DNA from: Sphingomonadales bacterium UBA2683
Lineage (GTDB): Bacteria; Pseudomonadota; Alphaproteobacteria; Sphingomonadales; Sphingomonadaceae
Assembly: GCA_002354635.1 (NCBI GenBank)
Contig: DELZ01000001.1
Coordinates: forward strand, 297,085 to 361,084
Direction of reading: 5' to 3'
Length of the DNA: 64,000 nucleotides
Of the stretch, positions 1 to 8,516 are shown one piece after another. The notes beneath the pieces are model-generated. The model did not search any database, was not told the DNA's origin, and was given only the letters and a program-made list of their open reading frames with translations. The position numbers were made by a program, and so were the translations under genes. Numbering within the stretch: position 1 is the first letter of the stretch; each line of letters opens with the position of its first letter.

Positions 1-691
1 GGTTTTCCAGCAAAACACCGTCATCGTCAGCAAACTCTTCCACAGCGGGCTCCTCGGAACCCTGATCGGAGTCGGTTTCCGCCTCGGCTTCCAATTCCAT
101 CTGCTCCAGCACGAGGTCGACGGGATCAAGCAGTCCTGCAGCCCTCAGATCATCGATACCGGGCAGATCCCTGCGGCTTTGCAAGCCGAAATGGGTCAGG
201 AATTCGACCGTCGTCGCGTAGATCAGCGGTCTACCCGGAACTTCCCGACGGCCGGCAGGGCGCACCCAGCCCGCTTCCATCAGCACGTCGAGCGTACCCT
301 TGGCTACCTGAACGCCCCGGATAGCCTCTATTTCCGCGCGGCTGACCGGTTCATGATAAGCGATGATGGCCAGCGTCTCCATGCCGGCGCGGCTGAGCTT
401 GCGCAACTCCGCGCGTTCGCGGCGCAGAAGGTGCGAGAGATCCTGGGCGGTCTGGAAATGCCAACGGTCGCCGGTTCTGGTCAGAACGATTCCGCGATGC
501 TGAAAATCGTCCTGCAGGTCTGCCAATATCTGCCTGATATCCAGTTCGTCTCCGACATAGGCCTTGATATCGGCGATGGTCATCGGTTTTTCCGATGCAA
601 ACAGCGTCGCCTCGACGGCGCGCTTGCCGATATCCATGTCTCCGGCTTCCGGTTCGATCAGGCTGGTGTCTTCCATATCGTCCTTACCCAT
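1..691 (-). CDS. scpB: Segregation and condensation protein ScpB (3' end cut by window edge)
   Basis: ScpB is the winged-helix kleisin partner that binds ScpA and SMC for chromosome condensation and segregation in the cytoplasm. My translation from the ATG at 691 begins MGKDDMEDTSLIEPE and continues with the typical ScpB core: an EATLFASEKP segment near the start, then ETLAIIAYHEPVSRAEIE and RPLIYATTVEFLTHFGL in the second winged helix. The tail is acidic (Glu/Asp rich) and runs off the left edge without a stop, so the gene is partial. The start overlaps the scpA stop by 8 bases, indicating translational coupling; an in-frame ATG at 675 is an alternative start. It is the last visible gene of the argS-SPOR-nagZ-scpA-scpB run. 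Family identity is firm; the exact start is less so. Confidence 0.9.
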   Translation of the reverse strand, partial: MGKDDMEDTSLIEPEAGDMDIGKRAVEATLFASEKPMTIADIKAYVGDELDIRQILADLQDDFQHRGIVLTRTGDRWHFQTAQDLSHLLRRERAELRKLSRAGMETLAIIAYHEPVSRAEIEAIRGVQVAKGTLDVLMEAGWVRPAGRREVPGRPLIYATTVEFLTHFGLQSRRDLPGIDDLRAAGLLDPVDLVLEQMELEAEAETDSDQGSEEPAVEEFADDDGVLLEN

Positions 692-1469
692 GTGTCGTTG
701 CCTTTATGCGTAGCGGCGTAAAGCTGCCTTCCTGCTGCAATTCCAGCTTTCCCTGCCGGGCCAGTTCCAGTGTTGCCAGAAAGCTGGATGCGAGCGCCGA
801 TTTGCGCAGCTCGGGCGGCGCCCCGGGCGGCAGAAAATGGCGAATATCCATCCAGTCGATCGCTTCGCCGAGCATCAGCGATACCCGCTGCAGCGCATCT
901 TCCAGTGTCATAACCATGCGTTGCCGGACAATGTGGATGGCGGGTGCACTGCGCACCTTGACGCGGGAGTAGGCCGCGATCAGGTCGTAATATTCCGCCT
1001 GCCACTGCCGCTCCTTGACCACCCGCAGGCCCTCCGGTGCGCCGCGTATGAAGACGTCCCGTCCGACCCGGTCCCGGGCCAGCAGCCGCGCCCCCGATTC
1101 CCGCATCGCATTCAGCCGTTCCAGACGCATCTGCAGGCGCAGGGCCAATTCCTCGGGTGAGGGATCAATCTCCGGATCCCGCGGCAGCAGCAGACCCGAT
1201 TTGAGGTAGGTCAGCCAGGCTGCCATCACCAGATAATCCGCCGCCAGTTCCAGGCGCAGGGTCTGGGCGCTGGCGATATATTTGAGATATTCCTGCACCA
1301 GCTCGAGAATTGAAATCTCGCGCAAATCCACTTTCTGGTTGCGGGCCAGCGCCAGCAGCAGATCAAGCGGGCCTTCCCAGCCGTCGATATTAAGCGTCAG
1401 CGAATCATCATCGCCCGCCGCCGGTTCGGGAGGAAAAAAGAAGCCCTCCTCCTTCGGCGCCCCGGTCAT
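684..1469 (-). CDS. scpA: Segregation and condensation protein ScpA
   Basis: ScpA is the kleisin subunit of the bacterial SMC condensin-like complex, bridging the SMC heads together with ScpB. The 261-residue product has the family hallmark near the N-terminus (DGWEGPLDLLLALARNQKVD), followed by ISILELVQEYLKYI and YLVMAAWLTYLKSGLLLP, the helices that contact SMC. The C-terminal winged helix contains FLATLELARQGKLELQQEG. The length is normal for the family. The ATG at 1469 overlaps the nagZ stop (ATGA), and its own stop overlaps the scpB start, so nagZ, scpA and scpB are very probably cotranscribed. The N-terminal 20 residues are acidic and Pro-rich. No unusual residues are seen. Confidence 0.93.
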   Translation of the reverse strand: MTGAPKEEGFFFPPEPAAGDDDSLTLNIDGWEGPLDLLLALARNQKVDLREISILELVQEYLKYIASAQTLRLELAADYLVMAAWLTYLKSGLLLPRDPEIDPSPEELALRLQMRLERLNAMRESGARLLARDRVGRDVFIRGAPEGLRVVKERQWQAEYYDLIAAYSRVKVRSAPAIHIVRQRMVMTLEDALQRVSLMLGEAIDWMDIRHFLPPGAPPELRKSALASSFLATLELARQGKLELQQEGSFTPLRIKATTHG

Positions 1470-2491
1470 GCCGCAGCCGCCATCAGTCCGTCGCGCCGGG
1501 CGAGCAAGCCGGCCAGCTCGTCCTCGGCGCCCGCGATCATGGTCTCCGCGATCGTCGCCATCGCCCGGTCCAGCCGCTGCCGTGTCTTGTCCGACATTGG
1601 CGCCAGCTGTTCGGCAATGCCGGTCATGTCATCCATCTTCGCCCAGCAGTTCAGCGCAATGTCGCAGCCTGCCTGCTGTGCCCGCAGGGCCCGCTCCGGC
1701 ACGGTTCCGGACAGCGCTTCCATATCGAGATCGTCGGTGAACAGCAGGCCGTCAAAGCCGATCCGGTCCCGAATGATATCCTGAACCACGGTTTTCGAGA
1801 GCGTCGAGGGAGTCTCAGCATCCCAGGCGGTGAACAGCAAATGGCCGGTCATGCCCATCGGCGCCTGGTTCAGCGTCTGGAACGGGGCCAGATCGAGCTG
1901 CAATTCCTCGTCGCTGGCCGTCACCGTCGGCAAGGCCTTGTGCGTGTCGACGCTGGTCCGGCCGTGGCCGGGCATATGTTTGACCACGCCGACCACGCCG
2001 CCGCGCTGCAAACCATCAAGAATGGCCCGGCCCAGTGCCGCGACCCGCATCGGTTCGCTGCCCAGCGCGCGGTCGCCGATGACATTGTCAGCGTCCGGCT
2101 GGCGCACGTCCAGCAGCGGCAGGCAATCGACCGTGATCCCCACTTCGCGCAGACTAACGGCAATCGCCTGCGCGTTCAGCCGCGCCGCCTCGATCGCCGT
2201 TGCCGGCGCGATATCATAGAGCTTGTCGAACACTTCCCCAGCCGGGAATTTCGGCCAGACCGGCTCCTGCATCCGGGCCACGCGGCCGCCTTCCTGATCG
2301 ATCAATATCGCCAGATCGTCGCGACCATGGATTGCGCGCAGCTCATCGGTCAGCGCCCGGAGCTGAGGCTTGCTCTCGATGTTTCGGCCGAAAATAATAT
2401 AGCCCGCAGGGTCACATTCCCGGAAAAACGCCTGCTCCGCAGCGGTCAGGGTCAGACCCGAGATGCCAAAAACCGCCGGTGTCATAGCCAT
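1466..2491 (-). CDS. nagZ: Beta-N-acetylhexosaminidase NagZ (GH3 family)
   Basis: NagZ removes the terminal N-acetylglucosamine from GlcNAc-anhydroMurNAc muropeptides in the cytoplasm during peptidoglycan recycling, a pathway that feeds beta-lactamase induction in many Gram-negatives. The 341-residue product has the signature KHMPGHG at 171-177 with the general acid/base pair Asp182-His184 (VDTHK), and the nucleophile motif FTDDLDM around Asp254, matching the DDL motif of characterised NagZ proteins. IDQEGGRV at 64-71 is also typical. There is no signal peptide, consistent with cytosolic recycling. The ATG at 2491 follows the SPOR gene after about 106 bases, and the stop overlaps the scpA start. 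NagZ next to ScpA/ScpB and a SPOR protein is a common alphaproteobacterial arrangement. Confidence 0.93.
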   Translation of the reverse strand: MAMTPAVFGISGLTLTAAEQAFFRECDPAGYIIFGRNIESKPQLRALTDELRAIHGRDDLAILIDQEGGRVARMQEPVWPKFPAGEVFDKLYDIAPATAIEAARLNAQAIAVSLREVGITVDCLPLLDVRQPDADNVIGDRALGSEPMRVAALGRAILDGLQRGGVVGVVKHMPGHGRTSVDTHKALPTVTASDEELQLDLAPFQTLNQAPMGMTGHLLFTAWDAETPSTLSKTVVQDIIRDRIGFDGLLFTDDLDMEALSGTVPERALRAQQAGCDIALNCWAKMDDMTGIAEQLAPMSDKTRQRLDRAMATIAETMIAGAEDELAGLLARRDGLMAAAA

Positions 2492-2597
2492 GATAGATAT
2501 TTCTCACGCAACATGTCTTATACTTGCGCCGTTTCGCAGCCGGGTAAAGGTGAAAGCACCCTTATCCACAGCGCTTCAACCATCAATTGCCGCAAAA

Positions 2598-3236
2598 CTA
2601 GCGAACGACGAGGCAGCTTTCCCCAGCAGCCTTGAGATTGTTGCAGATTTGCTGGGCCGCCTCACGGCTCGGTGCCACCGCATTCAGCCGGTAAATCGTG
2701 CCGCCATCCAGACTGCCGGGAAGAATTTTCTTCGGCAGCGCTCCGATCGCCTCGAACCGGCGCGCATAGCCTGCCCAGCTGCTGTCGGCTAGACTGGCCG
2801 AGCTGAAGGCACCTAGCTGGATCAGCGCGGTGCCTGCGGCGTCAGCTGCGGGAACGGTCTCCGGCTTGCGGAGCGGCGCTTCGGTTGCTGCGGGAGTGCC
2901 CAGCTGCGCCGGTGTCTCCTGGCCTTCGCTGGCGGCGAAGCTGGCATCGCCCTCGCCTTCGAACTGCCGGGCTTGCGGGTCGTCGGGACGCACCTTGTAA
3001 TCGCCTTCCTGCGCGGCGATCAGTTCGCCGGTACCGTCAAGCCCGCCGCCATCGCGGCTCTGCATCCAGTAAATGCCGCCGACAATCGCTGCCAGCAGCA
3101 GCAAACCCGCGCCTACGAAGAGCGCTACCCGCAGCGGAGAATATTCTTCCCCATCGTCATAGTCTTCGGCGGATTCCAGCCAGGGCAGACGCTCTTCGTC
3201 GTCCAGATCAAGACTGTCGCTTGTGGTATCTGACAT
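2598..3236 (-). CDS. SPOR-domain inner-membrane protein
   Basis: This 212-residue bitopic membrane protein starts with an acidic cytoplasmic segment (residues 1-33), followed by one transmembrane helix at about 36-58 and a long periplasmic linker. It ends in a SPOR domain at roughly 138-212 (ALIQLGAFSSASLADSSW, then YRLNAVAPSREAAQQIC). SPOR domains bind glycan strands stripped of stem peptides at the division septum, so a septal role such as that of FtsN or DedD is likely, although the specific protein cannot be named. It lies between argS (28 bases upstream) and nagZ on the same strand, as in other sphingomonads. A paired Cys near the end (ICNNLKAAGESC) is common in this subfamily. Domain assignment is confident; the exact function is inferred. 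Confidence 0.85.
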   Translation of the reverse strand: MSDTTSDSLDLDDEERLPWLESAEDYDDGEEYSPLRVALFVGAGLLLLAAIVGGIYWMQSRDGGGLDGTGELIAAQEGDYKVRPDDPQARQFEGEGDASFAASEGQETPAQLGTPAATEAPLRKPETVPAADAAGTALIQLGAFSSASLADSSWAGYARRFEAIGALPKKILPGSLDGGTIYRLNAVAPSREAAQQICNNLKAAGESCLVVR

Positions 3237-3264
3237 TGCATGCTCCGTTAGCCAATAGGACCGA

Positions 3265-4986
3265 TCACATCGATTCTGCGGCCTCGACGCCCATCAGCGC
3301 GAGACCATTCTTGACAGTCTGCCCGATATTCTTGGCCAAGAAAAGCCTCGCCGATGTGGTTGCGGGGTCGTTAACCATCAGGATCCGCTTCTCAGGCCGG
3401 TCATTGCCGAGATTATAAAAACTGTGAAAAGCGGCCGCGAGGTCGTTCAGATAGAATGCGACTCGGTGTGGCTCCCGCGAAGCCGCCGCCGATTCGATGA
3501 TCCGCGGAAATTGCGCCGCCATCTTGACGAGGTCCATTTCCTCTTCGCCAAGCCGGTCGAGATGGTCGGAGGAAGGAGTCAATCCTTCGTCCGCCGCCTT
3601 GCGCAGCGTCGACTGGATCCGCGCATGGGCATATTGTACATAGAAGACCGGATTGTCGCGCGAAGCCTCCATCACCTTGGCAAAGTCAAAGTCCATCTGG
3701 GCATCGGCCTTGCGCGTAAGCATGGTGAACCGGACGGCGTCCTTGCCGACTTCCTCGACCATATCGGCGATGGTGACGAAATTGCCCGACCGTTTTGACA
3801 TTTTCTCGGGCTCGCCGTTGCGCAGCAGCCGCACCATCTGGACCAGCTTCACGTCGAATTTGGTCTTGCCTCCGGTCAGTGCCGCAACCGCAGCCTTGAT
3901 CCGCTTGACGGTACCGCTGTGATCGGCACCCCAGATGTCAATCAACTCGTCTGCGGACTGGGCTTTCTGGAAATGATAGGCGAGATCGCCGCCAAAATAG
4001 GTCCAGCGCCCGTCGGATTTCTTGATCGGCCGGTCCTGGTCGTCGCCAAATTGGGTAGACCGGAACAGCGGGAGCTCGACCGCTTCCCAATCCTCGATCA
4101 CCTTGCCCTTGGGTTGCTCCAGAACGCCGTCATAGACGAGATCGCGGGACCGCAGCTCCGCTTCGGCTATGTCCGCCTTGCCGGCTTCGTGCAGTTCGGC
4201 TTCGGACGAGAAAACATCGTGCCGGATACCGAGCTGCGCCAGATCCGAGCGGATCATGTCCATCATCCGGGCGACCGCCGCCTTGCGGAAGATCAGTAGC
4301 CATTCGGATTCCGCGGCATGCTGGTATTTGTCACCAAATTCGTTAGCCAGAGCCTCACCGACCGGCTTCAGATAGTCGCCCGGGTATAGCCCCTCGGGAA
4401 TCGTGCCAATGTCCTCGCCGAGCGCTTCCCGGTACCGCAGATGGGCGGAACGGGCGAGCGTGTCGACCTGCGATCCCGCATCATTGACATAATATTCGCG
4501 GATCACTCTATGCCCGACCGCCTCTAGCAGATCGGCCAGCGCATCGCCGACAACCGCGCCGCGGCAATGGCCCATATGCATCGGGCCGGTCGGGTTGGCG
4601 GAGACATATTCGATGTTCACGGTGACACCGGCATGCTTGCCGGACCGGCCATAGGCGCCGCCCAGACGGTCGATTTCGAGCAATTCGCCAAGCAGTACGG
4701 CGGGCGCAACCCGGAGGTTGATAAAGCCGGGACCGGCGATATCGACCGATAGCACATCGTCCAGCGCAGCCAGCTTTTCCGCTATTTTCTCGGCCAGGTC
4801 GCGCGGCTTCGTCCCGGCGGCTTTCGACAGTACCATCGCCGCATTGGTTGACAGGTCGCCGTGCGAAGGATCGCGCGGCGGCTCCAGGGTAACATTGGAA
4901 CGGTCGATCCCGGCAGGCAAATCCCCCGCTTCAGTCAGTTCGTCCAATATTGTATCGATATGGCTCTGGAAAATATGGAACAGCAT
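3265..4986 (-). CDS. argS: Arginyl-tRNA synthetase
   Basis: ArgS is the class I enzyme charging tRNA-Arg with arginine in an ATP- and tRNA-dependent reaction. The 573-residue product contains the nucleotide-binding HIGH-type motif as HMGH at 137-140 (NPTGPMHMGHCRGA), the KMSKR motif at 395-399, an N-terminal Add-1 domain for D-loop recognition (residues 1-115), and the all-alpha anticodon-binding domain with the DALR-type ending NGLALMGVEAAESM. The length is normal. The ATG at 4986 is the only good start near the conserved N-terminus. It heads the downstream SPOR-nagZ-scpA-scpB genes, from which it is separated by 28 bases. Confidence 0.97.
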   Translation of the reverse strand: MLFHIFQSHIDTILDELTEAGDLPAGIDRSNVTLEPPRDPSHGDLSTNAAMVLSKAAGTKPRDLAEKIAEKLAALDDVLSVDIAGPGFINLRVAPAVLLGELLEIDRLGGAYGRSGKHAGVTVNIEYVSANPTGPMHMGHCRGAVVGDALADLLEAVGHRVIREYYVNDAGSQVDTLARSAHLRYREALGEDIGTIPEGLYPGDYLKPVGEALANEFGDKYQHAAESEWLLIFRKAAVARMMDMIRSDLAQLGIRHDVFSSEAELHEAGKADIAEAELRSRDLVYDGVLEQPKGKVIEDWEAVELPLFRSTQFGDDQDRPIKKSDGRWTYFGGDLAYHFQKAQSADELIDIWGADHSGTVKRIKAAVAALTGGKTKFDVKLVQMVRLLRNGEPEKMSKRSGNFVTIADMVEEVGKDAVRFTMLTRKADAQMDFDFAKVMEASRDNPVFYVQYAHARIQSTLRKAADEGLTPSSDHLDRLGEEEMDLVKMAAQFPRIIESAAASREPHRVAFYLNDLAAAFHSFYNLGNDRPEKRILMVNDPATTSARLFLAKNIGQTVKNGLALMGVEAAESM

Positions 4987-5008
4987 GATTGGTTCAATTC
5001 GTCATAGG

Positions 5009-5030
5009 AAAAAGGCCCGAGTAGTTCGGG
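5009..5030 (-). terminator. Possible intrinsic terminator downstream of the lipoprotein gene
   Basis: Read on the minus strand, a short inverted repeat (CCCGA / TCGGG, plus positions 5016-5020 and 5026-5030, five-base loop) is followed by a run of T residues (plus-strand A run at 5009-5013). It lies between the stop of the lipoprotein gene and the argS start. The stem is only five pairs, so it may be weak or partial, allowing read-through into argS. Confidence 0.4.
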
Positions 5031-5058
5031 TGCACTGGTGTTTCAATTCCGGCGACCC

Positions 5059-5715
5059 TTATCGGGTGGCGTTATACTGCAACTGCGCCGCGGTGAGCTG
5101 GAAACCGACAAGCAACTCGAACGAGGCGCGGGCAACGGCGGCCTTGATAGCGGGATCGGCCAGCGGGTCGAGCGCGGCGTCGGGATCGCCAGGTTTGCGC
5201 TTGCGGGTCAGACGTTCAATCACTTCGTCCGGCAACCGCGCCGCATCGGCGTCGACATAGGCTCCGGCCTTGCCCGACCCGGTTGCCCGATAGGCACCGT
5301 CGGCAAATTGCAGCGTGACATTGCTGATCCGCTTCGCGACAACCGCGGTACCGCCCTGAACGACCGTCGAATAATAGGGAATGGTAACGGTGCGGGCACC
5401 GTCCGGACGGGTCCGCGATGCATAGACATCAAACGTCGCCTCGGAATATATCCGGGCGCCTTCGCTGTTGCAGGTCGAGCGGACATTGGTGATGTTCGCA
5501 ACCACATCAATGGCACTGGCATCGGTGCTGGTCACCGGGTTGAAGATCGTGATATCACCGGTGTAATCGGGAACCGCTACCGCCGGGCAACCCGAACGGG
5601 TTACCGAAACGCCGACGCCGGAACTGACATCGAGCGCACCTTCTCTGGCACATCCACTGACGGCCAGGACCGTGACCGCTGCCAAAACCATATTTTTCAA
5701 CCGGCCATTCGCCAT
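5059..5715 (-). CDS. Putative outer-membrane lipoprotein, function unknown
   Basis: I start this gene at the ATG at 5715, giving 218 residues, because it is preceded by AAGGA nine bases upstream and opens directly into a lipoprotein signal (MANGRLKNMVLAAVTVLAVSGC, lipobox VSGC). The upstream in-frame extension has no signal-like features. The mature part is periplasmic-looking: a region around FNPVTSTDASAIDVVANITNVRS with a Cys, Thr/Val-rich beta segments, then a charged tail (RLTRKRKPGDPDAALDPLADP) and a final amphipathic stretch. Similar lipoproteins are found upstream of argS in sphingomonads, but I do not recognise a characterised family. It is transcribed divergently from ispH across a 161-base gap. 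Confidence 0.75.
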   Translation of the reverse strand: MANGRLKNMVLAAVTVLAVSGCAREGALDVSSGVGVSVTRSGCPAVAVPDYTGDITIFNPVTSTDASAIDVVANITNVRSTCNSEGARIYSEATFDVYASRTRPDGARTVTIPYYSTVVQGGTAVVAKRISNVTLQFADGAYRATGSGKAGAYVDADAARLPDEVIERLTRKRKPGDPDAALDPLADPAIKAAVARASFELLVGFQLTAAQLQYNATR

Positions 5716-5876
5716 GATTTTCAATCCTTGCCTTTGATCACGGACAACACACATAGGCTCCGTGCGCACCGATAAAAATTTCGCAACCCTTATCTGGGCC
5801 TTTAATGCGGTGCAACCGTCCATAAGATGAACAGACGGGCTTTTCGCCGCTGCAGTTATTCCCTAAAGGATTAAAC

Positions 5877-6836
5877 ATGATTCATTCCGATAAGCAGAAA
5901 CGGCAGATAGACTTGCTTGTGGCCACGCCTCGCGGCTTTTGTGCGGGTGTCGACCGGGCGATAAAAATTGTCGAACTGGCGATAAAAAAATATGGCCCGC
6001 CGGTCTATGTCCGGCACGAAATCGTCCACAACCGCTATGTCGTGGATGAATTGAAAAAACTGGGTGCGATATTTGTCGAAGAGCTGGACGAAGTGCCCGA
6101 CGGTGTCCCGGTGGTCTTTTCCGCCCACGGCGTACCCAAGGCGGTGCCGCATAAAGCGGAAGAGCGTGGCCTTGAATATCTTGATGCGACCTGTCCGTTG
6201 GTGTCCAAGGTGCATCGTCAGGCCGAGCGGCAGAGCGACGCCGGCCGGCATATCATTTTCGTCGGCCATGCCAATCATCCCGAGGTCATCGGCACCTTCG
6301 GGCAGGTTGCGGACGGTCAGATGACATTGGTTGAAACATTGGCCGATGTAGCGGCGCTGCAACCCGCGGATCCCGAGGCGCTGGCGTTCCTGACCCAGAC
6401 AACGCTATCGGTCGATGACACGCATGCGATTGTGGAGGCGCTGCAGGCCCGCTTCCCCAATATCGTCGGTCCGAAGGGCGAGGATATTTGCTACGCCACG
6501 TCCAACCGTCAGGATGCGGTCAAAAAAATAGCCACGGAATGCCAGCTTGTCCTAGTCATCGGTGCTCCGAACAGCTCCAACAGCCTGCGCCTGGTCGAAG
6601 TTGCCGAACGCAGCGGTGCTGCTGCCAAATTGATCCAGCGGGCCGATGAAATCGACCTTGACTGGTTCGACGGCGTCAACACGGTCGGATTAACCGCCGG
6701 CGCATCGGCCCCGGAAATATTGGTCCGCGAAGTGACGAGCCTGCTCGAGGAGCATTTCGAAATTCGCATGGAAAAGGTCAAGACCGCCGAGGAAAATATG
6801 GTTTTCAAACTGCCCCGTGGACTTGAAGCGGCCTGA
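5877..6836 (+). CDS. ispH: 4-hydroxy-3-methylbut-2-enyl diphosphate reductase (IspH/LytB)
   Basis: IspH carries out the last step of the non-mevalonate (MEP) isoprenoid pathway, reducing HMBPP to isopentenyl and dimethylallyl diphosphate with a [4Fe-4S] cluster. The three cluster-ligating cysteines are present at Cys22 (RGFCAGVDRA), Cys106 (DATCPLVSKVH) and Cys205 (DICYATSNRQ), and the substrate-binding HGVP and GHANHPE motifs are intact. The 319-residue length is normal. The ATG at 5877 has AAAGGA six bases upstream. The stop overlaps the thrB start (TGATG), so ispH, thrB and rnhA form a tight operon, an order often seen in Alphaproteobacteria. Confidence 0.97.
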   Translation: MIHSDKQKRQIDLLVATPRGFCAGVDRAIKIVELAIKKYGPPVYVRHEIVHNRYVVDELKKLGAIFVEELDEVPDGVPVVFSAHGVPKAVPHKAEERGLEYLDATCPLVSKVHRQAERQSDAGRHIIFVGHANHPEVIGTFGQVADGQMTLVETLADVAALQPADPEALAFLTQTTLSVDDTHAIVEALQARFPNIVGPKGEDICYATSNRQDAVKKIATECQLVLVIGAPNSSNSLRLVEVAERSGAAAKLIQRADEIDLDWFDGVNTVGLTAGASAPEILVREVTSLLEEHFEIRMEKVKTAEENMVFKLPRGLEAA

Positions 6837-7795
6837 TGGCTGTCTATACCAAGGTCAGCGCAGAGGAAATCGGTCAGTTTCTGACCCGGTTTGATGTCGG
6901 TACATTGGTGTCCGCAAAGGGCATTGCCGAAGGCGTGGAAAACAGCAATTATCTGCTGGAAACCACGCGGGGCAAATATATTCTGACCCTTTACGAAAAG
7001 CGGGTCGATCCTGCGGATTTGCCGTTTTTCATTGCCTTGCTCGATCATCTCGCGGCGCACGGCTGTCTGGTACCGCCGATGATTGCCGACCGCGAAGGCG
7101 AAAAAATCCAGCAGCTTTGCGGTCGCAGCGCTTGTCTGATCGTGTTTTTGCCGGGAGTATCGGTTAGTCACCCGACCGAAGCACAGGCCCGGTCGACCGG
7201 CCATGCCCTGGGGGACATGCATCGTGCGCTTGCGGATTTCGAACCGGAACGACGCAACATCCTGGATCATGATGGCTGGCGAGCGCTGGCGGGGCAATGC
7301 GGTCCTGACGAGCTCGACAATATCGCTCCCGGCCTGGCCGGGACGGTTGCCCGCGAGCTTGATTATCTCGATGAATATTGGCCGCACGACCTGCCGCGAT
7401 CGGCTATACATGCCGATCTGTTCCCCGACAATGTGCTGATGCTGGGCGATCAGGTGACGGGGCTGATCGACTTTTATTTTTCCTGCACGGACATCCGCGC
7501 ATACGATCTGGCGGTGACTCACGCCGCCTGGTGCTTTTCCGAGGATGGCAGCGATTTCCACGACCCGATATCGCGCGCGCTGATCGACGGCTATGCAACA
7601 GCCTTCACCATCAGCGATGCCGAACGCCGGGCGCTTCCCCTGCTGGCCCGCGGCGCGGCGCTCCGCTTTTTGTTGACCCGGGCCTATGACTGGATCAATA
7701 CGCCGGCCGATGCGCTGGTGACACGCAAGGAACCGCAGGCCTTTCTCCATCGGCTGCAATATTATCAGCATCATCCGGAAATTTTCGAAACATGA
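6836..7795 (+). CDS. thrB: Homoserine kinase (ThrB, choline-kinase-like fold)
   Basis: This enzyme phosphorylates homoserine in threonine biosynthesis. It belongs to the APH/choline-kinase superfamily form of ThrB rather than the GHMP kinase form of enterobacteria. The 319-residue product has the Brenner motif IHADLFPDNVL with catalytic His192 and Asp194, and the metal-binding Asp in GLIDFYFSC at 209-217. The N-lobe contains GVENSNYLLETTRGKYILTLYEKR, typical of this ThrB type. The ATG overlaps the ispH stop by one base, and its own stop overlaps rnhA by four bases (ATGA). Confidence 0.93.
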   Translation: MAVYTKVSAEEIGQFLTRFDVGTLVSAKGIAEGVENSNYLLETTRGKYILTLYEKRVDPADLPFFIALLDHLAAHGCLVPPMIADREGEKIQQLCGRSACLIVFLPGVSVSHPTEAQARSTGHALGDMHRALADFEPERRNILDHDGWRALAGQCGPDELDNIAPGLAGTVARELDYLDEYWPHDLPRSAIHADLFPDNVLMLGDQVTGLIDFYFSCTDIRAYDLAVTHAAWCFSEDGSDFHDPISRALIDGYATAFTISDAERRALPLLARGAALRFLLTRAYDWINTPADALVTRKEPQAFLHRLQYYQHHPEIFET

Positions 7796-8247
7796 CCGAA
7801 ACCAAAATTGTGGAGATCGCGACCGATGGTGCGTGCAAGGGCAATCCCGGTCCGGGCGGATGGGGCGCGCTGATACGTCACGGCAACAAGGAAAAGGAAA
7901 TCTCCGGCGGCGAACCGGATACGACCAACAACAGGATGGAACTGCGCGCCGCGATCGAGGCGCTCAATGCATTGAATCGTCCCTGCAGGGTCAAGTTGTC
8001 GATTGACAGTACTTACGTAAAAGACGGTATTACCAAATGGATATTCGGCTGGCAGAAGAACGGCTGGCGGACTGCGGCAAGGAAACCCGTCAAGAACGCC
8101 GATCTGTGGCAGGATCTGCTAAAGGCGGTCGAGCCCCACCAGATCGAATGGCACTGGGTAAGGGGCCATGATGGCGACGCGGACAACGAGCGAGCCGACG
8201 AATTGGCCAGCAATGCCGCACTGAATATTGCCCGCAACTATTCCTAA
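7792..8247 (+). CDS. rnhA: Ribonuclease HI
   Basis: RNase HI cleaves the RNA strand of RNA-DNA hybrids, removing primers and R-loops. The 151-residue protein has the full active site: Asp12 (TDGACKGNPGPGGWG), Glu50 (NNRMELRAA), Asp72 (LSIDSTYVKDGI) and Asp136 (ERADELA), with the mobile catalytic His126 (RGHDGDAD). The basic-protrusion handle (FGWQKNGWRTAARKPVKN) is present. It is the last gene of the ispH-thrB-rnhA operon and overlaps thrB by four bases. The stop at 8247 lies 9 bases from the convergent DUF1508 gene. Confidence 0.97.
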   Translation: MTETKIVEIATDGACKGNPGPGGWGALIRHGNKEKEISGGEPDTTNNRMELRAAIEALNALNRPCRVKLSIDSTYVKDGITKWIFGWQKNGWRTAARKPVKNADLWQDLLKAVEPHQIEWHWVRGHDGDADNERADELASNAALNIARNYS

Positions 8248-8256
8248 AGTCGGCTT

Positions 8257-8433
8257 CTAGCTGTTGTCCTCGATCTCGGCATCCGGACCATATTCCAGAA
8301 TCGAATTGATCGCGCTTCTTGCACCGGCTTTGCTTGTATACCCTTCGGTCCAAAAAATAACTTCGCTATTATATTTGAATCGAACCCGAAATTCGCCTTT
8401 CTTGTCTTTCCATATTTCGAATTGATGCGCCAT
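8257..8433 (-). CDS. DUF1508/YegP-family small protein
   Basis: A 58-residue protein that I translated from the minus strand: it begins MAHQFEIWKDKKGEFRVRF and ends AEIEDNS. The pattern FEIWKDKKGEFRVRFK...EGYTSKAGARSAINSI matches one copy of the DUF1508 (YegP) domain, a small alpha-beta fold usually found as one or two tandem copies. Its function is unknown. The ATG at 8433 has a good ribosome binding site (AGGAGA, about nine bases upstream). It stands alone, convergent with rnhA and codirectional with the oxidoreductase gene upstream at a distance of 83 bases. Confidence 0.82.
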   Translation of the reverse strand: MAHQFEIWKDKKGEFRVRFKYNSEVIFWTEGYTSKAGARSAINSILEYGPDAEIEDNS

Positions 8434-8516
8434 TTCTATTCTCTCCTATGTTGAGCGACAGAAATAATAGAGCAGAAGGCGATCTGTGCAAGCATTCACA
8501 TGTAACATGCTGCTGC